From: Pseudomonadota bacterium
GTDB taxonomy: Bacteria > Pseudomonadota > Alphaproteobacteria > Acetobacterales > Acetobacteraceae
DNA length: 18,973 nt
Direction: 5' to 3'
Assembly (NCBI GenBank): GCA_021807975.1
Contig: JAKBCJ010000033.1
Span: forward strand, 1 to 18,973
In this document: one piece after another, positions 8,386 through 15,876 of the stretch
How positions within the stretch are numbered: position 1 is the stretch's first letter
Layout of the letters: every line of letters starts with the position of its first letter
Position numbers and translations under genes: made by a program
The notes under the pieces: generated by a model
Told to the model about the DNA's origin: nothing
What the model saw: only the letters and a program-made list of their open reading frames with translations
Databases searched by the model: none

Positions 8386-8871
8386 CGCCCGGGCCTGAAA
8401 ATGGGTTAGGAACCGCCTGCAAGCCCTATCGGCTCATGAATGGACACCCCCTTTGGAATTGATTTTTTGCGGCTTCGGCGCGCGGCCGGCGCGGAACCTC
8501 TCGTCGTGCGCGGTGAGGCACCCCGACGCGGAACCGTTCGAGCCGTTGCGGGCATGGACTGATGATCCGGCGTTGCCGGCACTCGCCGGCCGCCGTCCGT
8601 TAATACGCACGTATAGCCGGCCAGCATGTGCGGAAAACCTCTTGGGGACGGTTTCCGGATCGTTGATACTTTTCCGACAGGCTTTGCCGTGTGTATTTGC
8701 GGCGTCGGACAGCGCATTCCAAGCGTCCGGCGGCGGCTGTCCAGAATCACTCGTTCTCCGGCAAAATTTTTCGCCCGCCACACGCCGGTCGTATCGCAAA
8801 ACGGTCTAATTGCTTGTCAACTGACTTGGGGTTGTGTAGCTGATCCCCGGTTGCAAATTCGGAGAAGCGCG
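8386..8871. other. Non-coding region between ada and the TylF-like methyltransferase
   Basis: No gene is convincing in these 486 bases. GGTTCCT (8377-8383, overlapping the ada end) pairs with AGGAACC (8408-8414) across a 24-base loop, a poor terminator candidate. GCCGGC occurs twice around ACTC (8575-8590), forming a short hairpin. A 42-codon plus-strand reading from ATG 8440 (MDTPFGIDFLRLRRAAGAEP...) and two minus-strand readings lack ribosome sites and known domains. Composition changes here from GC-rich host style to the lower GC of the downstream gene, so this may be an insertion boundary or a dispersed repeat. Confidence 0.4.
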
Positions 8872-9573
8872 ATGGGCCTGTTTGCCTGGTTTGAAAGGCG
8901 TACAGCTAACGCCATCGCGAATGTGTTGGGCTTAGCGTCCATGACTCACGATGGCGCCGATTTGACCAAGATCGAGAAGCTCGCGGCGGCTATCGATTCG
9001 GCCAACTATCTCAATACAGAGATGGCAGGGTGCCGCCGCTATGACGATGCCCTCTCCGTCTTAACCGCGGGATTGCAGGCGCGATCCGGTCCGAACGGCC
9101 TCATCCTGGAGTTCGGCGTCTATTCTGGCCGCACCATCAATCATATTGCATCACTGAGTGCCGAGAAAATATATGGCTTTGATAGTTTCGAGGGGCTGCC
9201 AGAAGATTGGCGACCTGATTTCCGCCAGGGAGCGTTCAAGCGAACCGATCTGCCGCCAGTCGCGTCCAATGTTGAGCTTGTAGTCGGTTGGTTTGATAAA
9301 ACGCTTCCCGGGTTTCTGTCAGAACATCCAGGCCCTGTCTCTTTCTTACATGTGGATTGTGATCTTTATTCATCCACGAAGACGGTTTTTCATTTCCTTG
9401 GCGATAGGATTGTGCCAGGCACCATCATCGTGTTTGACGAATATTTTAACTACATTGGTTGGCGTAATCACGAGTTCAAAGCGTTCTCGGAATTCATCGC
9501 CGCATCCGGGTTGAACTACCGCTATATCGGCGTGGTACCATCGCATCAGCAGGTAGCCGTGGTGATCGTTTAG
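8872..9573 (+). CDS. TylF/MycF-like SAM-dependent O-methyltransferase
   Basis: This is a 233-residue class I SAM-dependent methyltransferase of the TylF/macrocin O-methyltransferase type, which usually methylates sugar hydroxyls in natural products or surface glycans. Motif I is LILEFGVYSGRTINHIA (Glu80 region), followed by YGFDSFEGLPEDW, HVDCDLYSSTKTVF (Asp162, Asp164) and the acidic metal/catalytic segment IIVFDEYFNYIGW (Asp189, Glu190). ATG 8872 has GGAG seven bases upstream. Codon use is much less GC-biased than in neighbouring genes (for example gatagtttcgag and gatctttattc), and it is flanked by non-coding DNA, which suggests horizontal acquisition. It has no glycosyltransferase neighbours, so the acceptor is unknown. 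Confidence 0.88.
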   Translation: MGLFAWFERRTANAIANVLGLASMTHDGADLTKIEKLAAAIDSANYLNTEMAGCRRYDDALSVLTAGLQARSGPNGLILEFGVYSGRTINHIASLSAEKIYGFDSFEGLPEDWRPDFRQGAFKRTDLPPVASNVELVVGWFDKTLPGFLSEHPGPVSFLHVDCDLYSSTKTVFHFLGDRIVPGTIIVFDEYFNYIGWRNHEFKAFSEFIAASGLNYRYIGVVPSHQQVAVVIV

Positions 9574-9806
9574 GCTTCTGAGGTGGGCTTTCCCTTCGGT
9601 TGTGAGTCAGGAACCGTCCCGTCTGAGGTTTTCTTACAGCCTCATCTCCCGCTGTATTTTCAGGACTACATTCTGCCTTTGTCTGCTGATGCCGCACGGA
9701 AGGGCCGCGCGTTCTTTCTCGCCATGAACGCGCATCAGACTCGCTCTCGTTGCAATTAGCCAGTATGAAACCCGGCCCCGACCGAGATGCCCGGAGTATC
9801 GTTGTA

Positions 9807-10223
9807 GTGACCCGACTTGTACCCGCAATCATGGCGATGCTGAGTTTCACCGGCTGCGCGCTGATCGATCAACGGACGTTCTCCCCCGCGCCAGAGGCGA
9901 AGGCGCAGCCAGCCCCGAAGCCGGTCCCGGTGGTGGTCGATACCCGCACGCCGCTGGTGACGATCGATTACACGATAATGTCGCCCGACTATGCCGAACT
10001 GCTGCATTATGCCGTGGACGCAGCCGAGAAACGCGATGCCGACGTCCAGTTCGACGTGGTGGCCGTGACCGGCGACACAGCGGATGCCGCCATCGCGCAG
10101 GGCCGGGCAATCGGTGTAATGAAAGCCATCATGCGCGAACGTGTTCCAGCTGACCGCATTCACCTCGGCCTGCGAACCGACCCGCTGCTGACCGCCGGTC
10201 AGGTGCGCGTGTACGTCCGCTAA
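9807..10223 (+). CDS. Small predicted lipoprotein, unknown function
   Basis: This is a 138-residue protein without a family I can name. I chose the GTG start at 9807: GGAG lies ten bases upstream (9793-9796) and the resulting N-terminus (MTRLVPAIMAMLSFTGC) is a plausible lipoprotein signal with lipobox cysteine at position 17. The next in-frame ATG upstream (9765) lacks a ribosome site and adds a charged leader. After the lipobox comes a Pro/Ala linker (PEAKAQPAPKPVP). A mixed alpha/beta domain follows, ending GRAIGVMKAIMRERVPADRI and QVRVYVR. That end resembles the helix-strand end of OmpA-like domains (a run of alternating residues naming/indexing an oligomer), but the Asp/Arg peptidoglycan pair is not evident. 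Likely periplasmic and membrane-anchored. Confidence 0.68.
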   Translation: MTRLVPAIMAMLSFTGCALIDQRTFSPAPEAKAQPAPKPVPVVVDTRTPLVTIDYTIMSPDYAELLHYAVDAAEKRDADVQFDVVAVTGDTADAAIAQGRAIGVMKAIMRERVPADRIHLGLRTDPLLTAGQVRVYVR

Positions 10224-10252
10224 GGCAGCGCGCCATCACGAACGCCGCCGCA

Positions 10253-10909
10253 TTACGCCGGTTCGGCCTCCCGCTCGGCCATCATCCGCTTAAACGCCGG
10301 CCGGGCGTGGCAGGCTTGCAGCCAGGCCCGCACCGCCGGGGCGGCGTCGAACAGCTCCTCCGCCGCCATCGCGTAGCGAACGACCTCCGACACGTTGATA
10401 TCGGCAACCGTGAACCGGCCGCCAACCAGGAACCCGGTCTTCGCGAGTGCCCCATCCAGCACGGCAATGGGTGCCCGCAAAGCATCGATCGCAGCCCGAG
10501 CAATAGCCGGATCGCGTTCGGCGGGCGGTCTGGCGACGAGGTGATACAGAATCTGAATGGACTGCGGTTCGACCTCGGTGACGGCCCAGACCGACCACAT
10601 GCCCATTTGCCCGTCCTCGGCGATATCGGCCGGACCCAGCACGCCGCCATACCGCTTGGCGAGATACAGATTGATCGCCAGCGACTCGTGCAACACCAGC
10701 CCATCGTCGTCGATCGACGGGATATGACCGTTCGGATTGATCTTCAGGAAGGCCGGCGACCGGGTGTGGATCGGGGCGTCGGGCGCATCAGGGTTCGGCA
10801 GCCGATAGGCCTGAATCACCTTCACCTGCTCGAACGTCAAACCCATTTCATGCGCCAGCCAGATCGTGCGCGACGCGCGGGACCGATGGACGCCATAGAT
10901 CGTCAGCAT
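10253..10909 (-). CDS. Glutathione S-transferase family protein
   Basis: This is a 218-residue cytosolic glutathione S-transferase. The thioredoxin-like N-terminal domain (about 1-85) has MLTIYGVHRSRASRTIWLAHE with candidate catalytic serines near 9-12, and the glutathione-binding cis-proline and Glu-Ser pair in NPNGHIPSIDDDGLVLHES. The helical C-terminal domain carries the VADINVSEV capping-box aspartate. The ATG at 10909 has AGAGG seven bases upstream. It lies 114 bases downstream of the MaoC gene on the same strand and could belong to the same transcript. The class (theta/beta-like) and substrate cannot be fixed from sequence alone. Confidence 0.92.
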   Translation of the reverse strand: MLTIYGVHRSRASRTIWLAHEMGLTFEQVKVIQAYRLPNPDAPDAPIHTRSPAFLKINPNGHIPSIDDDGLVLHESLAINLYLAKRYGGVLGPADIAEDGQMGMWSVWAVTEVEPQSIQILYHLVARPPAERDPAIARAAIDALRAPIAVLDGALAKTGFLVGGRFTVADINVSEVVRYAMAAEELFDAAPAVRAWLQACHARPAFKRMMAEREAEPA

Positions 10910-11023
10910 GAATGCGCCTCTGCCTGGTGGTAAAGCAGCCGTCCGCCCTAAGAAGCGGAAGCGGTAGCCCGGGACCGGCGGCGCGGATGCTACGGCACCC
11001 GAACCGTCAGCCCCGGTGTCAGA

Positions 11024-11446
11024 TTACGGATCGATCCGTGCGGTTGCCGACCCGGCCACCACTTCCTTGCCGTCCTGGTTGGTGGTGGACAGCGCCAGAT
11101 CGACGTAGTGCTGGCCGCCTTCCTGACGGACCGCCGTGACGGTCGCCTTGGCGTCCAGCGTGTCGCCCGGCCACACCTGGTTGGTGAACCGCACGCCGAA
11201 ATTGGTCAGGGTGCCGTCGCCGACATAGTTCGTCAGCATTTTGCCGGTCAGGCCCATCGTCAGCATCCCATGTGCGAACACGCTGGGGTAACCGGCGATC
11301 TGAGTCGTATAGACCTCATCGGTATGCAACGGGTTGTAATCGCCCGATGCGCCCGCATACTGCACGATCTGGGTGCGGGACAGATTTTCGACCACGCGTT
11401 CGCTATGGGTATCGCCGACCTTCAGGGCGGATGCTTTCAGTGTCAT
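11024..11446 (-). CDS. MaoC-like hot-dog dehydratase (catalytic-type)
   Basis: This is a 140-residue MaoC-domain protein of the (R)-specific enoyl-CoA hydratase family, hydrating or dehydrating acyl thioesters. The active-site block YAGASGDYNPLHTD places Asp36 and His41 five residues apart, as in the catalytic Asp/His pair of R-hydratases. It is followed by VFAHGMLTMGLTGKML and a GVRFTNQVWPGDTL strand. The ATG at 11446 has GGAGG seven bases upstream. The gene is 14 bases downstream of a MaoC-N (FAS1-like dehydratase) gene on the same strand. The two probably form a heterodimeric double-hot-dog hydratase, comparable to mycobacterial HadAB. The acyl substrate is unknown. Confidence 0.93.
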   Translation of the reverse strand: MTLKASALKVGDTHSERVVENLSRTQIVQYAGASGDYNPLHTDEVYTTQIAGYPSVFAHGMLTMGLTGKMLTNYVGDGTLTNFGVRFTNQVWPGDTLDAKATVTAVRQEGGQHYVDLALSTTNQDGKEVVAGSATARIDP

Positions 11447-11460
11447 TATCGTTCCTCCCC

Positions 11461-11943
11461 TTAACCCTGATCCACCGGACGTTCGGTCGTTACCCCGACG
11501 CCGCGCGCGGTGATCACCAGTTCGCCGCTCTGGTCGCGGTATTCGGTGATACGCTCCCGGAACGTCAGCTTGCCGGCGCGCTTGCTTTCCTTTTCCCACA
11601 CCTTGCCGGGCTTGGTTTCCACCGTCAGCACGTCACCGGGGCGGATATGACGATGAAATTCGTAATGCTGCTCAGCATGCAGACCGCCCGAGGAAGACGG
11701 CTTTCCGTCGATGCCGGTCGGGCCTTTCGCCGACCCGAACCACTTCTGGCCGGGCTTCGGGCGCAGGAAATAGTCGGGATCGAACTGCGCGACCGCCTGG
11801 GCGAAACTGGGCGGTGCGATGATTCCGCCCGCAGCGGTCTCTTTCGCCGCCGCCGCGTCGTGATACACAGGGTTGGTATCGCCCACCGCTCGGGCGAACA
11901 TCATGATGTGGCTCGCTTCCACGGGAAATGTGATTTTGGCCAA
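11461..11943 (-). CDS. MaoC N-terminal-domain (FAS1-like) dehydratase subunit
   Basis: This is a 160-residue hot-dog protein of the MaoC_dehydrat_N type, usually the partner of a short MaoC protein. It has FARAVGDTNPVYHDAAAAK (Asp22, Asn24, His28), IIAPPSFAQAV and HYEFHRHIRPGDVLTVE. The Asp-to-His distance is six rather than the five of the partner, so it may bind the acyl chain instead of catalysing. No ATG fits. The start is taken as TTG at 11943-11941 because GGAGGG sits five bases upstream and the encoded MAKITFPVEASHI matches the domain edge. It is the first gene of a probable operon with the MaoC gene and perhaps the GST. Confidence 0.88.
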   Translation of the reverse strand: MAKITFPVEASHIMMFARAVGDTNPVYHDAAAAKETAAGGIIAPPSFAQAVAQFDPDYFLRPKPGQKWFGSAKGPTGIDGKPSSSGGLHAEQHYEFHRHIRPGDVLTVETKPGKVWEKESKRAGKLTFRERITEYRDQSGELVITARGVGVTTERPVDQG

Positions 11944-12015
11944 GGGTTCCCTCCGTTTGCTCTTACCCGGACACGTTAGCAGGGTTACGGAAAGAAGAAA
12001 CAGCCGGGGCCGCGA

Positions 12016-12828
12016 ATGAGGCGCCCGTTACGCCGTCCGGGTATGCGCGCGGCGCTGGATGCCGCGGCAATCCCGACTTTCAGCGGCCCCCGCGCCATGG
12101 CCGAATCGGCCGAAGCGATCCGGTTTCTGCGCGCGCCCGGCTGGATGCCGCGCGGCCGGCGAGTTTACGCGGTGGGCGATATCCATGGCTGCCCGGACAA
12201 ACTGCGGGCGCTGCACGCACTGATCGCGGCGGATTATGCGACCCGGCCGGGAAAGGCCGCGGGGATCGTCTACCTGGGCGACTATATCGACCAGGGACCG
12301 GACAGCGCCGGCGTGGTGGAATTGCTGGCCTCCGCACCGTCCGCCACCGGCCTGCCGGCGATTGCCTTGCTGGGCGACCATGAACGCATGCTGCTGGACG
12401 CCCTGAGCGGCGACCGGGCAGCGGCGACGGACTGGCTGTGGGCGGGCGGCAAAGCGGCGCTGGCAAGTTGGGGACTGGACCCCGAACTGCCGCGCGAGGA
12501 ATGGGAAGCCGCACTGCCACCCGCGCATCTGGCATGGCTGCGCGCCCTGAAACTAAGCCATCGCGAAGGCGATTATCTGTTCGTCCATGCCGGCGTCCGG
12601 CCGGGAATACCGGCCGGGGAGCAGTCGCGGGACGATCTGGTGACCATGCGGCAGCCGTTTCTGTCCACCGAACAGGATTTAGGCGCGATCGTGGTGCATG
12701 GCCATTCGTCGTCGCCGGCGGTGCATATCGGGACCAACCGGATCGGCCTGGATACCGGCGCGGGCATCGGCGGGAAACTGACATGCGCGGTGCTGGAGGA
12801 CGATCTGGTCGCGCTGCTGGCGGTATAG
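12016..12828 (+). CDS. PPP-type metallophosphoesterase (serine/threonine phosphatase-like)
   Basis: This is a 270-residue calcineurin-like phosphoesterase of the bacterial PPP (PrpA/ApaH-like) group with two metal ions. Motifs in order are GDIHG (Asp55, His57), GDYIDQGP (Asp89), GDHE (Asp121, His122), FVHAGV (His191) and HGHSSS (His228, His230). The usual third motif is GNHE; here the bridging asparagine is aspartate. Substrates may be phosphoproteins or dinucleoside polyphosphates. The start is uncertain: ATG 12016 gives a basic leader without a clear ribosome site, and an in-frame ATG at 12097 would still leave the whole catalytic domain. Divergent from the MaoC operon, 72 bases apart. Confidence 0.85.
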   Translation: MRRPLRRPGMRAALDAAAIPTFSGPRAMAESAEAIRFLRAPGWMPRGRRVYAVGDIHGCPDKLRALHALIAADYATRPGKAAGIVYLGDYIDQGPDSAGVVELLASAPSATGLPAIALLGDHERMLLDALSGDRAAATDWLWAGGKAALASWGLDPELPREEWEAALPPAHLAWLRALKLSHREGDYLFVHAGVRPGIPAGEQSRDDLVTMRQPFLSTEQDLGAIVVHGHSSSPAVHIGTNRIGLDTGAGIGGKLTCAVLEDDLVALLAV

Positions 12829-13056
12829 GCGGACAGGAAACGGCCGACGTCTCGCGGTCATCGCGAAAGCCGCACCCGGTCCCCTGCAAGACCGACGGGG
12901 AAGCTGGTGTGTCCGCCCCCTGACCCGAACGGGCACGGGCACATGGAAACGCCGCACCGTTCCTGCACGCCGCGGCCAGCCAGGCCCCGTATCCGCCGAG
13001 ACCGGCAATGCGCCCGCCCTCCGAGTCTTCGCGGCCCTTAGGCGACGCTCCGAAAT

Positions 13057-13070
13057 GACCGCTTCGATGA
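13057..13070 (+). repeat. 14-base direct repeat, left copy
   Basis: GACCGCTTCGATGA is identical to 14383-14396. The two copies bracket most of the gene-poor segment in the same orientation. Confidence 0.5.
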
Positions 13071-13576
13071 ACGCTCGGTCGGTGCAATCCTTCATGGCGC
13101 GCGATCGCCGCCAGGCGACTCGTTTATTTCGCCTCGTGTCATCAGGCGACGCCCAAAGATTGGCGAATCGCGTTTCCGGCTGCGTGCCGTCACAGGATCG
13201 TTCTTGTAAAGTCCCTGATTGGCATACCTTGCTCGATCGTTTCGAGCGATAGCATCGTGTTCGTCAGGCCCCCCGCCGAGGTCCAGCGAAAAGCCCGCGA
13301 TCTTTCAGCCGGCAACGGGCATCGGCGCACGTCTGCGTGCTAATATTCCTTGCTGTCTCGGCTGCAACTCCGGAGAACCCGGATCGGACAGCGTGCCGCG
13401 GCACCTGGCGGTGCGCGACGATACACGGCACGGATGGCCAGGGACGTCCGCCTTCACGCGATAGCCTTTGACCATCGCCTAAGCGGTCGTTCCGCGTCCT
13501 TCGCGGTAAAAAAATACTCAGACCCCGCAACAACTATAAAGCCCGGCGGCCGCCTCCGTCCCAGCCTTTACGCTAT

Positions 13577-13605
13577 TTGACATTTTTCCTATATTCATCT
13601 AACAA
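13577..13605 (+). promoter_or_regulatory. Candidate sigma-70 promoter
   Basis: TTGACA (13577-13582), a perfect -35, is followed after 17 bases by TAACAA (13600-13605), a partial -10, in an AT-rich patch. The predicted start (about 13612) coincides with an ATG opening a 19-codon reading that ends at 13669-13671, just before the degenerate ORF. It may drive a leaderless peptide or the remnant gene downstream. Confidence 0.35.
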
Positions 13606-13670
13606 TTCGGAATGAAAACCCAACTCCAGACCGCCCTATACACCTCCCGGCACAGGCATACCGCCACCTG

Positions 13671-14330
13671 ATGCACACGCTGATCGCGCTGCTCCCCCCG
13701 CCGATCGAGGGCACCCCCGGAAGCCGCCCTAAACAGAAATCACGCCGCGATCGCCAGAATCGCCGCCATCGCCCCGGTCAACGCCAACGAGGCCGAATTA
13801 GCCGCCCAATGCATCGCCTCCAGAGCGCAGGCAGAAAACCTGCTCCGCCTGATCCGCCTCCAAGGCGGCGACATCAACCTGATCGTCAGGCTTGGCGCCC
13901 AATACGCCACGATGATCCGCGCCTCGCTGTCCGCCCACAATCGCCTGGTCCGCGAACAGCAGCAGCGCCGCAAGCGCGAAACCAGTCACGACGTCGCCGG
14001 TCAGGACGAACAGACCCGCCTCATCGCCGCCCAGGCTATGCTCAGCGCCGTCCCCGAGCCCGCCAAACTCGCGCCAGCCTTAAAAATAGATACAAAATAT
14101 CATGCACCGAAAAACGAGACGTTTCAGAGACACCCGCAGCCCGCCCCCGAACGGTCGCCCGCGTCAAGGCCCACATCGATGCAGCGCTGCGCTCCGCCGG
14201 GGCAGACTGGCGCCAATGCGGCCTGACACGCTCGAACAACGCTCACCCTCGCGGCGATCAGCGTAACTTTCCCGCACGCGGTATCGCGTCACAACTGACA
14301 ACCCCGACGCCATCGTTATACCGAACCTAA
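13671..14330 (+). pseudogene. Frameshifted hypothetical protein remnant (lineage-type)
   Basis: Two frames show host-like codon bias in succession. From about 13684 to 14090 one frame reads as a helical, charged protein (VNANEAELAAQCIASRAQ, NLLRLIRLQGGDINLIVRL, MIRASLSAHNRLVREQQQRR). From about 14110 the other frame continues with TVARVKAHIDAALRSAGADW before its stop at 14330; the first frame stops at 14226. The switch falls near an A-rich stretch (14087-14120). No ATG, GTG or ribosome site precedes the first part in its own frame; ATG 13671 is in the second frame, suggesting another shift near the C-runs at 13694-13717. The style recalls small helical hypotheticals I associate with Acetobacteraceae. 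A decayed gene is most likely; a sequencing indel or real internal start (ATG 13912) are alternatives. Confidence 0.38.
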
Positions 14331-14382
14331 CCATGCCAGGCCCAACTCAGTGAATCGCGGTCCTCACGGCAGACGGCTGAAC

Positions 14383-14396
14383 GACCGCTTCGATGA
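14383..14396 (+). repeat. 14-base direct repeat, right copy
   Basis: Identical to 13057-13070. It ends one base before the stop codon of the rhodanese gene (14398-14400). Confidence 0.5.
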
Positions 14397-14397
14397 T

Positions 14398-14799
14398 TTA
14401 TGCTTTCGGCTTGGGCGCCTCGACCGGACCTCCCGCCTTCCTCCACGCACCGAACCCGCCCTCGATATGGGCGACGTTCTCCAGCCCCATGTCCTGCGCG
14501 GTCTTCGCTGCCAACGCGGAGCGCAACCCCCCGGCACAGAAAAACACAAACCGCTTCTGTTCGGTGAAAATTGGCTTGCCGTATGGGCTTTCCGGGTCGA
14601 TCCAGAACTCCAGCATCCCGCGCGTGCAGGAAAACGCGCCCGGCATCTTGCCCTCCCGCTCCAGTTCCCGGGGATCGCGCAGATCGACAAACACCACGTC
14701 CTCGGCCCCTGCCAAGCCGATCGCGGCTTCGACCGACAGCGTTTCAACTTCGGCATTCGCTTCCGCTACAAGCTGCAAATAACCCTTTTTCAGCGCCAT
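14398..14799 (-). CDS. Rhodanese-like sulfurtransferase
   Basis: This is a 133-residue single-domain rhodanese. These cytosolic proteins carry sulfane sulfur on a catalytic cysteine. VVFVDLRDPRELEREGKMPGA is the conserved first block, and FFCAGGLRSALAA holds the active-site loop with Cys88 and the C-x-x-G-x-R-S pattern needed for persulfide binding. It ends with IEGGFGAWRKAGGPV. The ATG at 14799 is preferred because a GGGGGGGA tract lies about nine bases upstream; an in-frame ATG nine codons earlier (14826) has no ribosome site. Divergent from the FkbM methyltransferase by 114 bases. Confidence 0.93.
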   Translation of the reverse strand: MALKKGYLQLVAEANAEVETLSVEAAIGLAGAEDVVFVDLRDPRELEREGKMPGAFSCTRGMLEFWIDPESPYGKPIFTEQKRFVFFCAGGLRSALAAKTAQDMGLENVAHIEGGFGAWRKAGGPVEAPKPKA

Positions 14800-14913
14800 A
14801 AGCCCGTCCCCCCCGATAATTGCCATGGGCAGCGACGATAACCTGGAAAGTTTGACCCTGCCATACCGGGACAGCTATTCCGGTTGTGCAAAAGAAAGGG
14901 CCAGGCCAATCCC

Positions 14914-15810
14914 ATGGGTATCACCGCGACGATCCAGGTCCTGAAGGAAATCGCCGGACACAGGCTGAACGCCAACCGCAAATGGGCCGCCATCGGCGAT
15001 TATTTCGCCTGGAATATCGGCCGCCGGCTGCTGGCAGCAGATTACGTGCTGCCGATGGCCAACGATGCGGTTCTTATTCTCTCCAACCGGCAGAATTACG
15101 CGACGCTCAGTTACACCTGCGTCCTGTGGGACTTTGAGGAGATGCTGTTTCTGACCCATCTTCTTCGCCCCGGCGATCTGTTCCTGGATATCGGCGCCAA
15201 TGTCGGCGGCTACACCGTCCTGGCCAGCGCCGTCGCGGGCGCCAATACAATCGCGTTTGAACCCGTTCCATCAACGCACGCCGAACTGGAACGCAACATT
15301 CGCGTCAATGCGATTGGCGCATTGGCCGAAGCCCGTCAGCTCGGCTTGGGCGAGAGCGATGCAACCCTTGCGATGACCGCCGATCGCGGCGGGCTGAATC
15401 ACATGGTCGCCAGCACCTGGGCCGGCGAAACGATCGATGTCCCGGTGCGGCGCCTCGACGATGTTCTGGCGGGCCGGACCTGCCGCCTGATGAAGGTCGA
15501 CGCGGAGGGATTCGAGATGAATATCTTTCGCGGCGCGCCCGCGACGCTCGCCAACCCCGGGCTGTGCGCCCTGATCGTCGAACTGAACGGATCCGGTCTT
15601 CGCTTCGGCCACTCCGACGACAGCGTCCACGCGGAAATCGCGCGGTACGGCTTTCGGCCCCATCAATACGATCCAGTCACCAGACGGCTGACCGAAATCC
15701 CAACCTTCAACCGTAACAGCCTGAACACGCTTTATGTGCGGAACGCAGCCGATGCGATGCAATGGACCTCCGCTGGCCCAAAAATCCGCGTGCGGGGCGC
15801 CGAATTCTAG
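14914..15810 (+). CDS. FkbM-family SAM-dependent methyltransferase
   Basis: This is a 298-residue methyltransferase of the FkbM family, often found with polysaccharide or secondary-metabolite genes and thought to methylate sugars. Motif I is FLDIGANVGGYTVLAS (residues 90-105), the motif II acidic end is IAFEPVPSTHAELERN (Glu116), and the late motif is LMKVDAEGFEMNIFRGA (Asp196, Glu198). Residues 1-85 form an N-terminal extension (RLLAADYVLPMANDAVLIL) common to longer FkbM proteins. ATG 14914 is used; the frame is open upstream to a TTG at 14884 but the ribosome signal is weak in both cases. Codon bias is host-like, unlike the TylF-type methyltransferase at 8872. It is 66 bases upstream of the ABC-F gene, possibly co-transcribed. 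Confidence 0.9.
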   Translation: MGITATIQVLKEIAGHRLNANRKWAAIGDYFAWNIGRRLLAADYVLPMANDAVLILSNRQNYATLSYTCVLWDFEEMLFLTHLLRPGDLFLDIGANVGGYTVLASAVAGANTIAFEPVPSTHAELERNIRVNAIGALAEARQLGLGESDATLAMTADRGGLNHMVASTWAGETIDVPVRRLDDVLAGRTCRLMKVDAEGFEMNIFRGAPATLANPGLCALIVELNGSGLRFGHSDDSVHAEIARYGFRPHQYDPVTRRLTEIPTFNRNSLNTLYVRNAADAMQWTSAGPKIRVRGAEF

Positions 15811-15876
15811 CATCCCGGCAACCGCATGAAACCTGTGCGCTTCCCTATTCCCCTGTCCCGGCGCTAAACCGCCCGC

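Larger units (their letters stand above)
12829..13670. other. Long gene-poor region
   Basis: I see no credible gene in these 842 bases; readings in all frames lack domains, ribosome sites and consistent codon bias. Notable elements are: a 14-base sequence at 13057-13070 repeated at 14383-14396; AGGCGAC three times between about 13040 and 13150; a GCTCGA-N5-TCGAGC stem at 13231-13247; a perfect GTGCCGCGGCAC palindrome at 13393-13404; and a candidate promoter near 13577-13605. It resembles decayed or non-coding accessory DNA. Confidence 0.45.

Noticed and set aside
8406..8799. Minus-strand ORFs of 120-125 residues downstream of ada
   Set aside because: No ribosome site, no domain, skewed residue composition, and two overlapping frames of similar length. 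Treated as non-coding or repeat DNA.
13488..13515. CCGCG-TCCTT-CGCGG hairpin next to an A7 run as a terminator
   Set aside because: On the plus strand the run is A rather than T, and on the minus strand the T-run precedes the hairpin, so neither orientation fits an intrinsic terminator.
12829..14397. CRISPR array, tRNA or insertion sequence in the gene-poor region
   Set aside because: I found no regularly spaced repeats, no cloverleaf with CCA-type end, and no transposase-like frame; only short scattered repeats.
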